From positions 1 to 64,000 of the forward strand of contig NZ_JACHXR010000016.1 of NCBI RefSeq assembly GCF_014192275.1: a DNA stretch of 64,000 bases, in the 5' to 3' direction. Below are positions 48,674 through 56,571 of this stretch, piece after piece. The stretch's first letter is position 1; each line of letters begins with the position of its first letter. This DNA comes from Halomonas stenophila. GTDB taxonomy: Bacteria > Pseudomonadota > Gammaproteobacteria > Pseudomonadales > Halomonadaceae. A program made the translations under genes and the position numbers. A model generated the notes under the pieces. The model was not told the DNA's origin, ran no database searches, and saw only the letters and a list, made by a program, of their open reading frames with translations.

Positions 48674-50256
48674 CAGCATTCCACGTTGAGTCGGGTGATC
48701 TGGTCGGGCTGGCCGATGGCGAAGCCGGTATCGCGCTCGGTGGCCTGTCGGGAGAAGGTCAGCTCGTTGGGGTAGGCGGCGTAGACCCGGTACAGCAGTT
48801 GGCCGGTCTCCACCACATCGCCGATCCGCGCCAGCACGTCGATGCCGGCGCCGATGGCCCGGGGCGCCCCGGCGAGTCGGGCGATGCGCGCCAGTTGCAG
48901 GTTGTCGATGGCGGTCACCACCCCGCCGGAGCGAGCGGTCACTTCCACGCAGTGCGGCGCCAGCGGCGGATGTTCGGGGTCAAAGGGCTTGGCGCCTTGG
49001 GCCACGATGATGGCCTGCATCTTCTCCAGGGCGCGACCGGCATCGAGGATATCCCGGGCCAGCCCGAAGCCGTCGCCGCCGCGCACGTCCGGGTCGAACT
49101 CCAGCATCCGCCCGGCCAGGCGCAGGGCCTTCTGGCGCAGGTCCATGGGGGCGTTCGGGTGGTTGGTGAGCACTCGCATCACGTCCCGGGCCTCGAGCAC
49201 GGGGCCGATGCCCCGCCCCACCGGCTGGCTGCCGTCGGTGATCACCACGTCCAGGGTCAGGCCCATGCGGCTGGCCACGAACTCGAACAGCTTGCGCAGC
49301 CGGCGGGCCTCGGGCATGGAGCGCACCTTGGCGTGGGGGCCGATGGGGATGTCGAGCAGCAGGTGGGTGGAGCCGGCGGCGACCTTCTTGGAGAGGATCG
49401 AGGCCACCATCTGCCCCGGCGAGTCCACCGAGAGCGGGCGCTCCACCGAGATCAGCACGTCATCGGCGGGCGAGAGCTGGCTGGTGCCGCCCCAGGCCAG
49501 GCAGCCCCGGTGAGTGCGCACCAACTGACCCAGTTCCTCGAAGGGCAGGTCGACGTTGGCCAGCACCTCCATGGTGTCGGCGGTCCCCGAGGGCGAGGTG
49601 ATGGCCCGGGAGGAGGTCTTGGGGCACAGCAGGCCGTGGGCGGCGACGATCGGCACCACCAGCATCGAGGTGCGGTTGCCGGGGATGCCGCCGATGCAGT
49701 GCTTGTCGACCACCGGGTGCTCGTGCCAGTCGAGCCGGCGCCCCACCCGGCTCATGGCGTCGCTGAGGAAGAACACCTCCTCGCGGTCGAGCTCGTTGCG
49801 GTCGCAGGCCACCACGAAGGCGGTCAGCTCGATCTTCGAATAGCGCCGCTCGGCGATGTCCTGAATGATCCGGCGGAAGTCGTCCCGGGTCAGGCGCTCG
49901 CCGGCGATCTTGCGGTGCAGGGCGGGTATCGAGGGCGGCGGCTCGGCCTGCAGGATGCTGACCGGATGGCCCTCGGCCACCCCCAGGGTGGCGAAGGCAT
50001 CCTCGGAGAGCCCCAGCTCCCCGCAGGCGACGATCGCGGCGTCGTCCACCACGTTGAGGGTGGCCAGGATGCGCTGGCCGTTGGCGCGCACCTCCACCTT
50101 GGCCAGCGCCTGGAAGCCCTCGGCCCGGTAGCGGTCGCACTCCCGGTGCATGTAGGCCACGTTCTCGCGGTAGGTATCGATGCCGACGCGTTTCAGCTTG
50201 AGCGGCGACAGGCGATCCTCGGTGGACGCGGCCTCGGCGGCGGGGGATCGGGTCAT
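48673..50256 (-). CDS. AMP/thymidine phosphorylase-family protein
   Basis: A 527-residue protein. Residues about 15-100 form the extra N-terminal domain of the archaeal-type AMP phosphorylase group (VGIDTYRENVAYMHRECDRY), absent from E. coli DeoA. The catalytic part has VVDKHCIGGIPGNRTSMLVV (phosphate loop), KTSSRAITSPSGTADTMEVL and STHLLLDIPIGPHAKVRS. The family phosphorolyses AMP (to ribose-1,5-bisphosphate) or thymidine. The overlapping PRPP-synthetase homologue suggests a salvage route from nucleotides to PRPP. The true substrate cannot be told from sequence. Confidence 0.88.
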   Translation of the reverse strand: MTRSPAAEAASTEDRLSPLKLKRVGIDTYRENVAYMHRECDRYRAEGFQALAKVEVRANGQRILATLNVVDDAAIVACGELGLSEDAFATLGVAEGHPVSILQAEPPPSIPALHRKIAGERLTRDDFRRIIQDIAERRYSKIELTAFVVACDRNELDREEVFFLSDAMSRVGRRLDWHEHPVVDKHCIGGIPGNRTSMLVVPIVAAHGLLCPKTSSRAITSPSGTADTMEVLANVDLPFEELGQLVRTHRGCLAWGGTSQLSPADDVLISVERPLSVDSPGQMVASILSKKVAAGSTHLLLDIPIGPHAKVRSMPEARRLRKLFEFVASRMGLTLDVVITDGSQPVGRGIGPVLEARDVMRVLTNHPNAPMDLRQKALRLAGRMLEFDPDVRGGDGFGLARDILDAGRALEKMQAIIVAQGAKPFDPEHPPLAPHCVEVTARSGGVVTAIDNLQLARIARLAGAPRAIGAGIDVLARIGDVVETGQLLYRVYAAYPNELTFSRQATERDTGFAIGQPDQITRLNVEC

Positions 50257-50280
50257 GGTGTCGTGCCTGCGAGGCGCCCC

Positions 50281-50300
50281 GGTGACACGGGTGTGTCACC
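50281..50300 (-). promoter_or_regulatory. Hairpin in the leader of the phosphorylase gene
   Basis: GGTGACAC and GTGTCACC form a perfect 8-bp stem with a GGGT loop, 24 bases before the ATG at 50256. It may be an operator or mRNA structure; no T-run follows. Confidence 0.4.
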
Positions 50301-50515
50301 CGGATGACGGATGGCTTCATCCTAGCAGCGCCCCGGGGGAGCGTCATTTGACGGGGCAAGGGCGGGAGCGGAAGCCCGCAACGCGAGATGCCCGCCCCCA
50401 CGGGACGGGACGGGCGTCGTGGCGTTCGCTCGTTCGCGTGCTCGGGTCGCCGGGAAGTCGCACTGCTTGTCGCCGAAATGCCCCTCCTCGTCGGGACCGG
50501 GGGATGGATGGCTCC

Positions 50516-51799
50516 TCAGGTTTCCCGGTCGAGCAGGGCCTCGTCGAATGGATAGCGCGAGAGCTTCTCGATGCCGGTCTCGGTGACCAGCACCTCTTCC
50601 TCCAGCTTGACGCCGTCGGCGGCGCCGACCTCGCCGATGTAGCTTTCCACGGAGACGACCATGCCGGGCTCCAGGACGCCGTCCCTGGAGAAGCGGTCGA
50701 AGTCCATGTGGTGGGCGACCAGCGGCGTCTCGCCGTGCATGCCCACGCCGTGGATGATCGACGGGTAGCGCCGGTCGAGGAAGCGCTCGGGGATCGTCCA
50801 GGCCTGTTCGGCGATCTCGCGGTAGCGCATGCCCGGCGCGAGGATGCCCATGTTGTGGTGCACCTGGTCGTAGGCCATGCGGTACAGGCGCTTCTGGTAG
50901 GCGCTCGGCTTGCCGGGGCCGACGTGGAAGGTGCGCGAGAAGTCGGAGTAGTAGCCGTGGCAGCCGATGGTGTCGGTGTCCAGCGCCACCAGCTCGCCGG
51001 GGCGGATCACCCGGTCGCTCGCCTCGTTGAACCAGGGGTTGGTGCGCGGCCCCGAGGACAGCAGGCGGGTCTCGATGAACTCGCCGCCCTGCTTGATGAT
51101 GTTGCCGTACAGGGTGGCGAAGAGGTCATTCTCGGTGACGCCCGGCTTGATGGCGGCCTCCACCTCGGCCACGGCGGCCTCGGCGCCGGCCATGGACTGG
51201 GCCAGGCAGGCGATCTCTTCCGGGGTCTTGATGCGCCGGCAGTGCAGGGTGTCCTGCATGCAGTCGAAGACCTCCAGGCCCTGGGCCTCCAGCGAGCGCG
51301 CCAGGTTCAGGGCACAGCGGTCGAGGCCGATCCTCCGGTTGCCGCGGCCATGCTCCTCCATCAGCTCGGCGATCTCGATGCCGAAGGGGTCGGAGGACAG
51401 GTTGTCGCGCTGGTTGACCGCGGACCACACCACCTTGGAGGTGCGCGACTCGTCGATGGTCTCCAGCCAGGTGGAGACGTGGGCGCTGCCCGGATACTCG
51501 AAGAGGATCACCGGGCCGTCGAGCGGCACGTACAGGTAGCGCGTGGAGTTGCGCAGGAAGTAGCCGAACATGTTGCGCGAACCGGTGGCGTAGCGCTGGT
51601 TGTAGGGGTCGAACAGCACCACGGCGGCATAGCCCTGCTCGGCCATCATCGCCCGCAGGCGCTGCAGGCGGCCGGCGCGCAGCCGCACGGGATCGAAGGC
51701 CGTGGGGATGCTGTCGCCGCAGGCCTGCGGGGCCGACGGCACCACCGGGATCCGCTCCGGTTCGTTGTCGGTCAGCTTCTCGAAATCCACGATGCTCAT
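50516..51799 (-). CDS. M24-family protein resembling DMSP lyase DddP
   Basis: A roughly 427-residue pita-bread metalloprotein. DTDTIGCHGYYSDFSRTFHV (metal Asp residues), HGVGMHGETPLVAHHMDFDR (His), GMVVSVESYIGEVGAADGVK (Glu) and LEEEVLVTETGIEKLSR (second Glu) match DddP more closely than aminopeptidase P or creatinase. DddP cleaves dimethylsulfoniopropionate to DMS and acrylate. The ATG at 51799 is weakly preferred; one at 51820 adds seven residues. The gene follows a 2OG oxygenase gene on the same strand with a divergent LysR. Activity needs testing, since M24 paralogues are many. Confidence 0.72.
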   Translation of the reverse strand: MSIVDFEKLTDNEPERIPVVPSAPQACGDSIPTAFDPVRLRAGRLQRLRAMMAEQGYAAVVLFDPYNQRYATGSRNMFGYFLRNSTRYLYVPLDGPVILFEYPGSAHVSTWLETIDESRTSKVVWSAVNQRDNLSSDPFGIEIAELMEEHGRGNRRIGLDRCALNLARSLEAQGLEVFDCMQDTLHCRRIKTPEEIACLAQSMAGAEAAVAEVEAAIKPGVTENDLFATLYGNIIKQGGEFIETRLLSSGPRTNPWFNEASDRVIRPGELVALDTDTIGCHGYYSDFSRTFHVGPGKPSAYQKRLYRMAYDQVHHNMGILAPGMRYREIAEQAWTIPERFLDRRYPSIIHGVGMHGETPLVAHHMDFDRFSRDGVLEPGMVVSVESYIGEVGAADGVKLEEEVLVTETGIEKLSRYPFDEALLDRET

Positions 51800-51875
51800 G
51801 TCAGGGTCCGGTCTCTCCATTATCGGCTATGGGGTATCCCGCAAAGGCAGGAGCGAAATACGTGGCGAAGGCGGA

Positions 51876-52757
51876 TCAATCGGCCAGGGCGTCGCGGCGC
51901 TGCATGCCTTCCTCGCGCAGCCGCTCGTGCACCGGCGCCATGCGCCCGAAGATGCGCCGGGCCCGCTCGGGACGCCCGATGAAGCCCGGCTCCTTGGCGT
52001 AGGCGAAGATCACCGTGTGGCGCTCGCGGTCGCCCTCCACCAGGGTGACCCGGTGCAGCGAGTAGCGGCCGAAGAAGATCTGCAGGTCGCCGGGCTGGAG
52101 ATCCAGGGACTTGAGCCGGGTGCGGTCGCCGTCGATGACCTGCTCCACGCCCTCGACGTTCTCGCCCTCGGGGCTGCGGATGCCCGGGGCATACTCGAAG
52201 CGACCGCCGCCGCGGGACTGGCGGGTCATCATGGTGACGATGAATTCGTTGGTGTCGTAGTGCCAGGGGTGCTGACAGCCCTCGCGCAGCACGTTGATCA
52301 CCAGGTCGGCCAGCGGGTCGGCATAGGGGTGGATCTCCTCCATGCCCACCACCGTGGCGATGAAGCGCTGGAAGTCGGCGTTGCGGTAGACCCGGCGGAT
52401 GATGGTGTCGTCGCCGATGCGGTCGCCGGCGACGAAGCCGTTGGTGCGGACGTCGAAGCGGTTCACCGGGTGGCTGGCCGGCTTCTCGGGATCGGCGGCG
52501 CTGTTGTAGGGGTTGGTCTCGGTCCGGTTGTAGTGGGCCTCCGGCGAGAGCCGCTCGGTCTCCCGCTCCAGGCGCGCCAGGGCCGCCTCGGGAACGAAGT
52601 TCTTGAGCACCACACAACCGTCCGCGTCCAGCTGGCGACGGCAGCGGTCGATCAGCTCGCGCCCCGCTGCGCCGTCGAGATCATCGAGAGGATAGCGGGC
52701 CAGGTCGATCAGGCCCTCGAGGGAGCTCGCCTCGTTCACCTCGGCTGCCGACTGCAT
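51876..52757 (-). CDS. 2-oxoglutarate/Fe(II)-dependent oxygenase-like protein
   Basis: A 293-residue protein with a double-stranded beta-helix core. The facial triad is visible: HPWHYDTNEFIVTMMTRQ gives His-x-Asp and YSLHRVTLVEGDRERHTVIF gives the distal His plus the Arg that would hold 2-oxoglutarate. LVGDLQIFFGRYSL-like strand (LQPGDLQIFFGRYSLHR) precedes the second His. It should hydroxylate or demethylate a small substrate. Next to a DddP-like gene and a divergent LysR, it may belong to a methylated-compound pathway; inference only. Confidence 0.82.
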   Translation of the reverse strand: MQSAAEVNEASSLEGLIDLARYPLDDLDGAAGRELIDRCRRQLDADGCVVLKNFVPEAALARLERETERLSPEAHYNRTETNPYNSAADPEKPASHPVNRFDVRTNGFVAGDRIGDDTIIRRVYRNADFQRFIATVVGMEEIHPYADPLADLVINVLREGCQHPWHYDTNEFIVTMMTRQSRGGGRFEYAPGIRSPEGENVEGVEQVIDGDRTRLKSLDLQPGDLQIFFGRYSLHRVTLVEGDRERHTVIFAYAKEPGFIGRPERARRIFGRMAPVHERLREEGMQRRDALAD

Positions 52758-52773
52758 GCGTTGCTGCCCCTGT

Positions 52774-52815
52774 GATTCTCAAGGATTCACTCGACAGGAT
52801 AGTGAGCCGAGAATC
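52774..52815. promoter_or_regulatory. Inverted repeat between the oxygenase and LysR genes
   Basis: GATTCTC (52774-52780) and GAGAATC (52809-52815) are perfect complements 28 bases apart, with CACTC and GTGAG between them. It lies in the 109-bp divergent region; an operator for the adjacent LysR is likely but unproven. Confidence 0.45.
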
Positions 52816-52866
52816 ATAATAAAAATGAATGATTGAGATGTGACCAATTTCAAAGGCTCATCAATA

Positions 52867-53754
52867 ATGGATACCGCGCTGCTCCGTACCTTCGTCACCG
52901 TGGCCGAGTGCCAGGGCTTCAGTGCCGCCGGCAAGGTGCTGCATCGCACCCAGTCGGCGGTGAGCCTGCAGATCAAGCGGCTCGAGGAGCAGATGGGCCA
53001 GGCGATGTTCGAGCGCACCAGCCGCAGCGTGCTGCTCACCTCCCACGGGGAGCGGCTGCTGCCCTACGCCCGGCACATGCTCAAGCTGGAGGACGAGGCC
53101 CGGGAGGCCCTCGGCGAGGGGAGCCGCGGCGAGCTGATCCGCTTCGCCACCTCCGAGGAGCAGGCCAGCGCCTACCTCCCCGAGCTGATGCCCCGCTATG
53201 CCCGGCGCTTCCCCGATACCCGCCTGGAACTGCACTGCGACATGAGCGCCGCCCTGGTGCGCCAGTTCCAGGAGGGGCTGCTGGACGTGGTGCTGTCGAT
53301 CCGCCACCTGCCCACCCGGTCCGGCCAGCTGCTGGGCTGGGAGCCGATGGTCTGGGTGGTGGCCGAGGACTGCCGGCCGGGCCAGTGGGAGACCCTGCCC
53401 CTGGCCCTCAACCCGGAGGGCTGCATCTTCCGGGCTCATGCGCTCGCGGCCCTGGGCCGCGAGGAACGCCGCTGGGAGGCGCGCTACGCCAGCCAGTCGC
53501 CCACCGGCATCAACCTGCCGGTGCAGGCGGGGCTGGCCATGACGGTGAAGACGCCGCGCAGCGTCCCGGCGGGCTGCCGGATCGTCGGCGAGGAAGAAGG
53601 GCTGCCGCCCCTGGGGCAGGTGGAGATCGAGCTGCATCGCCGCCCGGGCCATACCAGCGAGGCGCTGAACGCCTTCTGCGAGGAGCTCGAGCGCATCGTC
53701 ACCCACAACGCGGACGTGGCCGCCCCGGCGCCGGGCGAGATGGCCGCCCCCTGA
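52867..53754 (+). CDS. LysR-family transcriptional regulator
   Basis: A 295-residue LysR protein. The winged helix covers residues 1-60 (LLRTFVTVAECQGFSAAGKV, then RTQSAVSLQIKRLEEQMG and RTSRSVLLTSHGE), followed by the effector domain (LRLELHCDMSAALVRQF-like block). It is divergent from the oxygenase and DddP-like genes, the typical arrangement for their activator. The effector is unknown. The start ATGGATACC is preferred. Confidence 0.92.
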   Translation: MDTALLRTFVTVAECQGFSAAGKVLHRTQSAVSLQIKRLEEQMGQAMFERTSRSVLLTSHGERLLPYARHMLKLEDEAREALGEGSRGELIRFATSEEQASAYLPELMPRYARRFPDTRLELHCDMSAALVRQFQEGLLDVVLSIRHLPTRSGQLLGWEPMVWVVAEDCRPGQWETLPLALNPEGCIFRAHALAALGREERRWEARYASQSPTGINLPVQAGLAMTVKTPRSVPAGCRIVGEEEGLPPLGQVEIELHRRPGHTSEALNAFCEELERIVTHNADVAAPAPGEMAAP

Positions 53755-53787
53755 CCCCGCGCCGCCGGCGCGGGGCCGGGCATGCGC

Positions 53788-54264
53788 TCAGTCGCGGCGG
53801 TAGGTGCCGATCAGGCGATTCATGCCGATCAGGTGGGGCTCGACCTGCTTGAGCAGCTCGCTCATCGAGATCCCCTCGGGCAGGGCCGTGGCCTTGTCCA
53901 GGGCCAGCACCCAGAAGTAGTAGTGGTGCAGGCCGTGGCCCGCGGGCGGCATGGGGCCCCCGTAGCCGTTGCGGCTGAAGTCGTTGCGCCCGCGGGTGCC
54001 CGCCGAGGTGGCCTCCTTCAGCGAGCTGTCGGCGGTCGGCAGGTTGTAGAGCACCCAGTGCACGAAGCCATAGCTGCCGTGCTGCACGAGGGGCGCATCG
54101 GGGTCATGGCAGATCACCGCGAAGCTCCTGGTTTCCTCCGGCGGGTTCGACCAGCTCAGCGGCGGCGAGAGGTCGTCCCCTTCGCCGGTGTACTTGATGG
54201 GGATCTCGCCCCCATCCCGGAAAGCGGCGCTTTCCACCTGCATCTTCGAGAAGGCGAAGGCCAT
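53788..54264 (-). CDS. YbhB/YbcL-type PEBP protein
   Basis: A 158-residue protein of the phosphatidylethanolamine-binding (Raf-kinase-inhibitor-like) family. IPIKYTGEGDDLSPPLSWSN, FAVICHDPDAPLVQHGSYGF, VHWVLYNLP and GPMPPAGHGLHHYYFWVLAL are its conserved blocks. Members bind anions or phospholipid head groups in bacteria; their job is unclear. No signal peptide is present. It has a good GGAGG site. It converges with the LysR gene. Confidence 0.93.
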   Translation of the reverse strand: MAFAFSKMQVESAAFRDGGEIPIKYTGEGDDLSPPLSWSNPPEETRSFAVICHDPDAPLVQHGSYGFVHWVLYNLPTADSSLKEATSAGTRGRNDFSRNGYGGPMPPAGHGLHHYYFWVLALDKATALPEGISMSELLKQVEPHLIGMNRLIGTYRRD

Positions 54265-54387
54265 GGGTTGGGTCCTCCCTGAAGGAACGGGTTGGCGATT
54301 TCAGCGTCGGCAACCGGTCGACGCCTGTCAACGACGCCGGGCCATGGCATGATGGCGGCGAGCCGAGTCTTCAACCGGAGGGAGAGG

Positions 54388-54849
54388 ATGAAGCGACTGC
54401 TGATCGTGGCCCATGCGCCGTCTGCCAATACGCGGCGCCTGCGCGACGCCGCCCGGCGCGGGGCCGGCCACCCGGACATCGAGGGCGTCGAGGTGGTGGT
54501 CAAGGCGCCGCTGGAGGCCGGCCCCGAGGACGTGCTGGCCTGCGATGCCATCCTGCTCGGCACCACCGAGAACCTGGGCTACATGAGCGGCGCCCTGAAG
54601 GACTTCTTCGACCGCAGCTACTACCCGCTGCTGGAGGAGACCCAGGGCCTGCCCTGCGCGCTCTACATCCGCGCCGGGCATGACGGCACCGGCACCCGGC
54701 GCGCCGTGGAGGGTATCGTCACCGGCCTGCGCTGGAAGTGGGTGCAGGAGCCGCTGATATGCCGGGGAGAGTTCAAGACCGAATTCATGACGCAATGCGA
54801 GGAACTCGGGTTATCGATGGCCGCCAGCCTGGAGGCTGGCATCATTTGA
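54388..54849 (+). CDS. Flavodoxin/NAD(P)H-reductase-like protein
   Basis: A 153-residue flavodoxin-like protein. MKRLLIVAHAPSANTRRLRD gives the FMN phosphate loop; AILLGTTENLGYMSGALKDF and CALYIRAGHDGTGTRRAVEG the later loops. It lacks the ferredoxin partner domain and may reduce a quinone or act as electron carrier. GGAGGGAGAGG lies directly upstream of the ATG at 54388. It faces the PEBP gene divergently. Confidence 0.83.
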   Translation: MKRLLIVAHAPSANTRRLRDAARRGAGHPDIEGVEVVVKAPLEAGPEDVLACDAILLGTTENLGYMSGALKDFFDRSYYPLLEETQGLPCALYIRAGHDGTGTRRAVEGIVTGLRWKWVQEPLICRGEFKTEFMTQCEELGLSMAASLEAGII

Positions 54850-54981
54850 CACACACGTCAGCCAAGATGCACGGCGCTTGCCAGCCGGGAAAGGCCGTCA
54901 TCGCCGACTGGACGCCCAGGCCCCCACCGCCCCCCTGCCACACCGTCATCGTCCCGCGAACAGACGGCGGTGGCATGATCG

Positions 54982-55006
54982 AGGCCGGCCCGGATGCGGC
55001 CGGCCT
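54982..55006. terminator. GC-rich hairpin between convergent genes
   Basis: AGGCCGGCC (54982-54990) and GGCCGGCCT (54998-55006) pair perfectly around 7 bases. It lies between the convergent flavodoxin-like and DUF2182 genes and could serve both, though there is no U-tract. The rest of 54850-55023 shows no gene. Confidence 0.5.
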
Positions 55007-55023
55007 GGACACCACCGCCTTCC

Positions 55024-55764
55024 TCATGCCCCGGCTCCCGCGAGCAGCAGCCAACCGCCGTAGGCCACCAGTGCCAGGCCGAGCGCATCGGCCAGTCGCC
55101 GCCAGGGGGAGACCACCTTTTCCAGCAGGATGATCAGGGTGAGCAGGGCCATCCAGGCCAGGCTCATCACCCCACCGACGAACATCAGCGCCATCAGGAC
55201 CCAGCAGCAGCCCGCGCAGTAGAGGCCGAGCCGGATACCGGCGCTCAGGGCACGCCGTCGGTTGGCTGGGAACCCCTCGGCGACCATGCCCAGTGGGCTG
55301 CGGCAACGGCGCAGGCAGGCATGCTTCCACGGCGTCCACTGGAAGGCCCCTGCGGCCAGCAGCAGCCCGCCAGGCACGCTGCCACCCAGTGCCTGGGAAG
55401 GCGTCAGCAGTCCCAGTGCCTGAAGTCCCCCCTGGGTGGCCGTGGCCAGGGCCGCGTAACCCGCCCAGGCGAGCAGGTAGCCGAGCGCAAACAGGTAGGG
55501 CAGCGCCCTTCCCGCGCGCCCCCGTGACCGTGCCGCGGCGAACATCAGGATGCCCGGCGCGGCACCCGGCAACATCATGCCGACCATCATCACCATCCAC
55601 ATGCTGAAGGTGGCCCAGGGCCGGAAGGGCATGGGGGCCTCCATGGCCGGCATGCCCCCGGCCATGCGGACCAGATACCACCAGCTCAAGACGGTCGCCA
55701 GGCCCAGGCAGGCGAGAAGCAGGGCGCGGTCGTGGCGTAGCGTCTGCAGGGAAATGGCGTGCAT
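55024..55764 (-). CDS. DUF2182-family membrane protein
   Basis: A 246-residue protein with six to seven hydrophobic helices and the DUF2182 blocks MWMVMMVGMMLPGAAPGILM (Met-rich, near 55), WTPWKHACLRRCRSPLG, and LGLYCAGCCWVLMALMFVGG. The Met, His and Cys residues suggest metal handling (copper is often suggested), but the function is not proven. It follows the DUF1326 gene by 18 bases on the same strand; the two families commonly occur together. Confidence 0.87.
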   Translation of the reverse strand: MHAISLQTLRHDRALLLACLGLATVLSWWYLVRMAGGMPAMEAPMPFRPWATFSMWMVMMVGMMLPGAAPGILMFAAARSRGRAGRALPYLFALGYLLAWAGYAALATATQGGLQALGLLTPSQALGGSVPGGLLLAAGAFQWTPWKHACLRRCRSPLGMVAEGFPANRRRALSAGIRLGLYCAGCCWVLMALMFVGGVMSLAWMALLTLIILLEKVVSPWRRLADALGLALVAYGGWLLLAGAGA

Positions 55765-55782
55765 CTCGAATCCTCCCGGCCC

Positions 55783-56388
55783 TCACGCCGCCTGGTACTG
55801 GAACGGAGAATAGAAGGCGGTACGCCCGCCGAAGCTCCAGTCCAGGCCGTAGCCACGGTGTGAGACGTGGGTCGATTGCGCCACCGTCCCGGTGTTGCCC
55901 GGCGCCACCGCGACCGGATGGCCGCTGATGGTGACCTCCTCGCCGTTCTGTCCCTCGATGGCATCCAGCGAGGCGGCGGCGACCTCGCCCACCTCGAGGC
56001 GGTGCTGTCGCCCCTCGATGTCATAGCGCATCGGCACCGACTCGACCCCCAGGATCTCGCCGACGAAGCCGGCCAGGGTGGCGGGATGCCCACCGGCGGA
56101 CCCGCCGAAGATCTGCACCAGGGCGTCGTGCTGTTGCTGGCTGGCACCGGCGTCGATGTAGACCACCACCCTCCAGTCGCCGGCGGTCATGTTCCCCGGG
56201 GCATGCAGGGCCATGGCCAGGTTCAGTCCGTCGAGAGAAAGCTCGTCCATGCTGCCCTGATCGATATGCCATGCCACCAGGGCGTCGCAGCTGCCTTCCG
56301 TGGGATCCCTGCCGAACAGGCAGGGACACGCGCCCTTGCAGGTGCAGGCCTCGAAGTAGGTGCCTTCGACTCGCCATTGCGTGGTCAT
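55783..56388 (-). CDS. DUF1326-family protein
   Basis: A 201-residue soluble protein beginning with a Cys cluster, GTYFEACTCKGACPCLFGRD (residues 9-28), the hallmark of DUF1326. The cysteines could bind metal. LAMALHAPGNMTAGDWRVVV and FVGEILGVESVPMRYDIEGR are the other conserved parts. It is almost always paired with DUF2182, as here. The joint role is unknown. Confidence 0.9.
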   Translation of the reverse strand: MTTQWRVEGTYFEACTCKGACPCLFGRDPTEGSCDALVAWHIDQGSMDELSLDGLNLAMALHAPGNMTAGDWRVVVYIDAGASQQQHDALVQIFGGSAGGHPATLAGFVGEILGVESVPMRYDIEGRQHRLEVGEVAAASLDAIEGQNGEEVTISGHPVAVAPGNTGTVAQSTHVSHRGYGLDWSFGGRTAFYSPFQYQAA

Positions 56389-56571
56389 GATCGCGCCTCC
56401 TCATTCGTCTCTGGATGGACGACATCAAGGGATGTCGTACCTTCACTAATAGCGCCTTGCCGGGAGACGCACCCGAGAAGACGATGAGAATTTCGTGAGA
56501 ATCGACGTACGGCGACGGCGTGGTGAGCTTGCGTTAGGCTGACAAGGTGTCACGCCACGCGGGACGGACCG

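Noticed and set aside
50401..50515. Possible small gene or RNA between the phosphorylase and DddP-like genes
   Set aside because: Only GC-rich low-complexity sequence with short CGTTCG repeats was seen; no frame with a ribosome site or convincing structure.
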